NCBI RefSeq assembly: GCF_014635185.1
Contig: NZ_BMCM01000006.1
Coordinates: 124,001-188,000 of the forward strand
Source: Microbacterium murale
GTDB taxonomy: Bacteria > Actinomycetota > Actinomycetes > Actinomycetales > Microbacteriaceae
DNA length: 64,000 nt
Direction of reading: 5' to 3'
Part shown: piece by piece, positions 60,361 through 64,000 of the stretch
How positions within the stretch are numbered: position 1 is the first letter of the stretch
How the letters are laid out: every line of letters begins with the position of its first letter
The notes under the pieces: generated by a model
Database searches by the model: none
Seen by the model: the letters and a program-made list of their open reading frames with translations, nothing else
Told to the model about the DNA's origin: nothing
Program-made: the position numbers and the translations under genes

Positions 60361-61383
60361 CTAGACGCGGATCGCGAGCGACGCGGGACGAACGGTGACG
60401 CGGGCGCTGGTCACCGTTCCGAAATCGTCCCCGTCGAGCTCGATGCGCTGTGCGGCATCGAAACGCACGCGGAGGTCACGGCCTTTCGTATAGACCAGCG
60501 CTCGCTCAGCCGGCGCCGAGTCCAGCGCTCGTCTTCCGAGGCGGGAACGGCGGGCGACATTGTGGAAGGTGAGTCGTGTTCCGATGCGCGCCCACCCGAA
60601 CCGGGTCTGCGGGCGGAACATGACGACGTCGAGCAGCCCGTCCTCGACGTCGGCGTCCGGCAGGAGCTGCATGTCGCCGGTGAGCGTTCCGCAGTTGCCC
60701 ACGATGATCGTGTGCGCTCGTGCGCTCCTGATCCGCTGGTCGTCGATCCGGTACTTCAGATCGACGTGGCGGTTGCCGAGCACGGACCGCGCGATCGGGG
60801 ACACGTACGCCAACCATCCGATGCGCTTCTTCGCGCTCGCCTGCGTGTCCGATGCCATCGCGGCGTCAAGGCCGATCCCCGCCATCACGACGAACGTGTG
60901 CCGTCGGGTGGCGCCCTCGTCTCGCAGTTCCGCGACCCCGGTGTCGATCTTCCGCGTCTCGCCCTCGAAGGCGGTACGCACGGCAGCGGCGAGGTCGCCG
61001 ACGGGGATGTTCAGATTGCGCGCGAGCAGGTTTCCCGTGCCGAGTGCCAGCAGAGCGATGGGTATCGCCGCTGACATCTGAACCGCCTCGGCGACGGCGC
61101 GCACCGTCCCGTCACCGCCGGCGATCATGATGAGATCCGGTTCGTCAGCAAGTGCTCGTCGCGCTGCCGCGGAGCCGGAGTCGGCAGCATCCGTCGGGTA
61201 CCAGCGGGTCGGCGCCCGCCCGAGTCGCTGCTCCTCTGCTCCGACGAGCTCGCGCAACCGGTCGATCGCCATGCTCGTCGGGTTGTAGACCACGGCGGCG
61301 CGCGGCGACACGACGGCGTAGGGGTGCAGGCTCGCGTCGTCAGCTGAGGCCGGAGGACGCCCGATACGATCTGCCTTTGCCAT
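60361..61383 (-). CDS. Diacylglycerol-kinase-family lipid kinase
   Basis: 340 residues from the ATG at 61383 (TACGGT 6 nt upstream). DAGK catalytic domain: VVYNPTSMAIDRLRELV, IMIAGGDGTVRAVAEAV (GGDGT), and LALGTGNLLARNL. The C-terminal domain has the ELDGDDFGTV block. It phosphorylates a lipid such as diacylglycerol or an isoprenoid-linked one. It is convergent with the wall-acting protein gene. Confidence 0.9.
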   Translation of the reverse strand: MAKADRIGRPPASADDASLHPYAVVSPRAAVVYNPTSMAIDRLRELVGAEEQRLGRAPTRWYPTDAADSGSAAARRALADEPDLIMIAGGDGTVRAVAEAVQMSAAIPIALLALGTGNLLARNLNIPVGDLAAAVRTAFEGETRKIDTGVAELRDEGATRRHTFVVMAGIGLDAAMASDTQASAKKRIGWLAYVSPIARSVLGNRHVDLKYRIDDQRIRSARAHTIIVGNCGTLTGDMQLLPDADVEDGLLDVVMFRPQTRFGWARIGTRLTFHNVARRSRLGRRALDSAPAERALVYTKGRDLRVRFDAAQRIELDGDDFGTVTSARVTVRPASLAIRV

Positions 61384-61550
61384 TCTCGAACCGTAACCGA
61401 ATCTCACTGCGCGATCGCCTGGACCCAGGCGTGGCAGCGGCTCAGCGAGAGAGGTGGACCTTCTAGACGCGGCGCCCGATGTCGTCAAGCCCCTCGCTCA
61501 CCGACACACGAGCGGGCATGGTGGATGCACGCAGAGAAATCGGAGCATCC

Positions 61551-62612
61551 GTGTCACTCACCATTCCCTCCCCCGCCGAGCCCGCCCCGACCGCCACATC
61601 TGCCGGAAGGTTCGAAGCACGTGGACCCGTCAGCAACGCTGTGCTGCATCGGCTCACGGGCTCCGAGAACACGGACCATGTTGCGCTCGCCCGTCTCGCC
61701 GCGGACGAGACGCGCGACGTCCTCCGAGACGATGACATCCAGCTCGCCCTCTTCATGCTGTACGCATCCTCCTACGGGTCGCTCGATGAGTTCTCACCGG
61801 ATCTGGAATGGGATCCGCGGCTGATCGAGACGCGCGGCATCCTCGAGGCGCGATTCGAGAGCGGCATCCGCAGTGCGGTGCCGCTGCCGGAACTGCCGGA
61901 GCCGACAGCGGACGCCGTGGCCAGAGCACTCTTCGAGCTCACCAGCGCGGATGCCGGCCCCAGCCTCTCGCGCCACGTGGCGAAGAAGGCGACCCTCGAG
62001 CAGGTGCGGGAGTTCTTCATCCAGCGTTCGATCTACACGCTGCACGAGGCCGACCCGCATTCGTGGGCGATTCCCCGCCTGCACGGACGCGCCAAGGCGG
62101 CCCTCGTGGAGATCCAGGCGGATGAGTACGGTGGCGGGCGTCCCGATCGTGTGCATGCCGCGATCTTCGCGGCGGCCATGCGCGGCGCAGGTCTCGATGA
62201 TTCCTACGGCGGCTACGTCGACGTCGTGCCTGCGATCACGCTGGCCTCGCACAACATGATGTCGATGTTCGGCATGAACCGACGCCTGCTCGGCGCGATC
62301 GTCGGGCACCTCGCGGCGTTCGAGATGACCTCTTCCATTCCGAACCGCATGTACGGCGACGGCATGCGCCGTCTCGGCTTCGGCGAGGACGTCACCGACT
62401 ACTTCGACGAGCATGTCGAAGCGGATGCCGTTCACGAGCAGATCGCAGGACGCGACCTGGCCGGAGCGCTCGCGGAGGATCGCCCCGATCTGCTCGCCGA
62501 CATCATGTTCGGGGCGGCCGCGTGCCTGGCCGTCGACGGGTGGGCGGGCCTGCACATGCTCGACTCATGGACCGGCGGGGAGTCATCGCTGCGCGCAGGG
62601 GCACTCCGATGA
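61551..62612 (+). CDS. Iron-containing redox enzyme, heme-oxygenase-like (HDO) family
   Basis: 353 residues from a GTG with GGAG 5 nt upstream; ATGs at 61479 and 61518 are alternatives. An all-helical heme-oxygenase-like fold: a helix with EADPHSWAIPRL, then EIQADEYGGG (Glu and Asp), and later DYFDEHVEADAVHEQ (E-x2-D-x3-H-like). These are the di-iron ligands of the HDO superfamily, which includes desaturases and N-oxygenases. Its stop overlaps the start of a CDGSH protein, a likely electron donor or iron source. The substrate is unknown. Confidence 0.82.
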   Translation: MSLTIPSPAEPAPTATSAGRFEARGPVSNAVLHRLTGSENTDHVALARLAADETRDVLRDDDIQLALFMLYASSYGSLDEFSPDLEWDPRLIETRGILEARFESGIRSAVPLPELPEPTADAVARALFELTSADAGPSLSRHVAKKATLEQVREFFIQRSIYTLHEADPHSWAIPRLHGRAKAALVEIQADEYGGGRPDRVHAAIFAAAMRGAGLDDSYGGYVDVVPAITLASHNMMSMFGMNRRLLGAIVGHLAAFEMTSSIPNRMYGDGMRRLGFGEDVTDYFDEHVEADAVHEQIAGRDLAGALAEDRPDLLADIMFGAAACLAVDGWAGLHMLDSWTGGESSLRAGALR

Positions 62613-62809
62613 GAGGGGAACGGGCGACGGTCACACCGTATCCGGACGGGCCGCTGCTGCTGCGCGGCGATGTCGACATCGTCACAGCAGACGGCGAGCC
62701 GATCGAACGCAACCGCCGTACCGTCGCGCTCTGCCGGTGCGGGCTCTCGACGATCAAGCCGTACTGCGACGGCACGCACAAGGTCGCCGGGTTCCGCACG
62801 GACGACTGA
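62609..62809 (+). CDS. CDGSH iron-sulfur domain protein
   Basis: 66 residues. One CDGSH motif: C-R-C-G-L-S-T-I-K-P-Y-C-D-G-T-H, with the 3-Cys-1-His ligands of a 2Fe-2S cluster. The ATG overlaps the stop of the HDO gene (ATGA), so the two are made together. Such proteins carry electrons or iron-sulfur clusters. Confidence 0.92.
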   Translation: MRGERATVTPYPDGPLLLRGDVDIVTADGEPIERNRRTVALCRCGLSTIKPYCDGTHKVAGFRTDD

Positions 62810-62847
62810 CGACGCGCTCGCGCGTGAGCACCCGCGCGGACAGACGG

Positions 62848-63924
62848 TCAGATCCGCCCGCGGACCGGCGTCCGTTCGACCGTGTCGCCGGCCTCGGGCA
62901 TCGCCATCTCTGCCCTGACGCCGAGCAGACGCACCTCGCGCTCGGCGTCCAGGGTGGCGGCGAGCGCTGAGGCGGCCGACATCACGGTCTCGCGGTCCGT
63001 CGTCGCATCAGGGAGCTTGCGTCCAAACGTCTTCGTCTCGAACGGCGCGTATCGCACCTTCAGGTGCACGCGGATGACAGGCCGCCCCTCGGCCGCACAG
63101 TCGTCGAACGCCTGCGAAGCGAGGACCCGCACCGCCGCGTCGACCTCGGCCGGCGTCGTGAGGTTCTGCTGATACGTCGTCTCGCGACTGTGGCTGCGGG
63201 CGATCCAGGGCGTGTCGTCGACCACGTCGGGGCCGATCCCGGAGCCGAGCCCGTGATACCAGACGCCCATCTTCGGTCCGAACTCTCCAATCAGATCCTC
63301 GACATCGGAATCGGCCAGCTCACGCACTGTCGTGATCCCGTGGGCGGCGAGGCGCTTCTGCACCTTCGGGCCGATGCCCCACAGATCACGCGTGGACTTC
63401 TCACCCATCACCTCGAACCAGTTCGCCTCGGTGAGCCGAAAACTCCCGCGGGGCTTGCCGAACTCGGTCGCGATCTTGGCACGTATCTTGTTGTCGCCGA
63501 TGCCGACCGAGCAGTGCAGCTCTGTGGCCGCCAGTACAGCCGCCTGCGCTTCGCGCGCCACAGCCTCTGGATCGTCTGTCGCGATACCGAGGAAGCACTC
63601 GTCCCAGCCGATGACCTCCAGCACGACGCCCGGCAGCGCGCGCAGAGTCGTCATGACGTCATCGGAGGCCTGCTCATACGCCGCGTGGTCGACGGCGAGG
63701 AAGACGGCATCCGGCGGGGCCTTGCGAGCGGCGATCTTCAACGGCATCCCCGATCCGATGCCGAACGCACGGGCCTCATAGGATGCCGTCGACACCACCG
63801 CGCGCTCGGTCGGGTCGCCGCGCCCGCCGACGATCACCGGCAGCCCGGCGAGTTCTGGTCGTCGCAGCACCTCCACCGCGGCGATGAATTGATCCATGTC
63901 GACGTGCAGCACCCATGCGGCCAT
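62848..63924 (-). CDS. dinB: DNA polymerase IV (Y-family)
   Basis: 358 residues from the ATG at 63924. Catalytic motif HVDMDQFIAAVE (Asp pair) and IGWDECFLG (Asp/Glu), the little-finger domain from about 230. The fingers motif is VVSTASYEARAFGIGSGM. It copies damaged DNA without proofreading. CAGACT 6 nt before the ATG is a weaker -10 than elsewhere. No beta-clamp motif is obvious at the C-terminus. No LexA box was seen. Confidence 0.93.
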   Translation of the reverse strand: MAAWVLHVDMDQFIAAVEVLRRPELAGLPVIVGGRGDPTERAVVSTASYEARAFGIGSGMPLKIAARKAPPDAVFLAVDHAAYEQASDDVMTTLRALPGVVLEVIGWDECFLGIATDDPEAVAREAQAAVLAATELHCSVGIGDNKIRAKIATEFGKPRGSFRLTEANWFEVMGEKSTRDLWGIGPKVQKRLAAHGITTVRELADSDVEDLIGEFGPKMGVWYHGLGSGIGPDVVDDTPWIARSHSRETTYQQNLTTPAEVDAAVRVLASQAFDDCAAEGRPVIRVHLKVRYAPFETKTFGRKLPDATTDRETVMSAASALAATLDAEREVRLLGVRAEMAMPEAGDTVERTPVRGRI

Positions 63925-64000
63925 GACACGAGTCTGGCGCGCGCGGGTTCGGATGTCATCCGTCGGGTGCAACCCGCGAATGGATCGCTCAGCGGGAAGA
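63925..64000. other. Edge of window, no gene seen
   Basis: 76 bp upstream of the polymerase IV gene. I see no coding frame or clear promoter beyond CAGACT near 63931-63936 on the minus strand. Confidence 0.6.

Noticed and set aside
1..64000. tRNA, rRNA, insertion sequence or prophage genes
   Set aside because: None recognised on either strand by reading for conserved arms, transposase or phage motifs; a covariance-model search would be needed to exclude small RNAs.

Overview
The window is high-GC (roughly two-thirds G+C by eye) and gene-dense, and reads as chromosomal DNA of an actinobacterium of the Microbacteriaceae, probably Microbacterium. The pointers are the very basic 32-residue ribosomal protein bS22 beside a small helix-turn-helix gene, an ECF41 sigma factor, DIP1984 and DUF1048 family proteins, a TM0106-type nuclease-helicase, and many genes whose start lies 6-7 nt after a TANNNT -10 hexamer, as expected for leaderless mRNAs. 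I recognised no rRNA, tRNA, insertion sequence, prophage or CRISPR array.

Layout. 0-4.3 kb: glutaredoxin-like fragment, rhodanese, bS22 and HTH protein, then a TetR regulator divergent from a DrrAB-type ABC exporter, and an ArsR regulator. 4.3-6.4 kb: two-subunit potassium uptake system. 6.5-12.1 kb: LacI regulator with a sugar ABC importer and a DUF2804 protein. 12.1-14 kb: proC and a cation diffusion facilitator. 14-22.6 kb: C-P lyase operon phnG-H-I-J-K-L-DUF1045-M-N, followed by tadA, under a divergent PhnF-type GntR regulator; no phosphonate transporter is in the window. 22.6-34 kb: upp, an acetyltransferase, a 1,164-residue nuclease-helicase, nadE, an aldo/keto reductase and sbcCD, with copies of an intergenic repeat. 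34-38.8 kb: a drug exporter with a structured leader, DIP1984 and GNAT proteins, a winged-helix regulator behind a cysteine-rich leader ORF, and a DNA glycosylase. 39-43 kb: siderophore ABC importer behind a perfect DtxR/IdeR-type palindrome. 43-48.9 kb: alkylguanine methyltransferase, VOC protein, MFS exporter, M20 peptidase, and an ECF41 sigma factor divergent from a decayed membrane gene and a reductase/epimerase. 48.9-50.9 kb: Erm methyltransferase with a leader peptide, and a FUSC-like membrane protein. 51-55 kb: MarR/EamA pair, LysR and an SdhA-like flavoprotein. 55-58.4 kb: two VOC proteins and a second DrrAB-type exporter under PadR. 58.5-64 kb: TrmH-type methyltransferase, a secreted wall-acting protein, a diacylglycerol-kinase-like protein, a heme-oxygenase-like protein coupled to a CDGSH protein, and DNA polymerase IV.

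The main theme is defence and scavenging under local control: three exporter or resistance loci have their own one-component regulator next to a visible operator, and nutrient systems (K, sugar, phosphonate, iron) are interleaved with them. The most unusual content is regulatory. Three short leader ORFs or structured leaders precede an MFS exporter (35.6 kb), a winged-helix regulator (36.8 kb) and an erm gene (48.9 kb). Each looks like ribosome- or structure-mediated attenuation. None can be proven from sequence alone.
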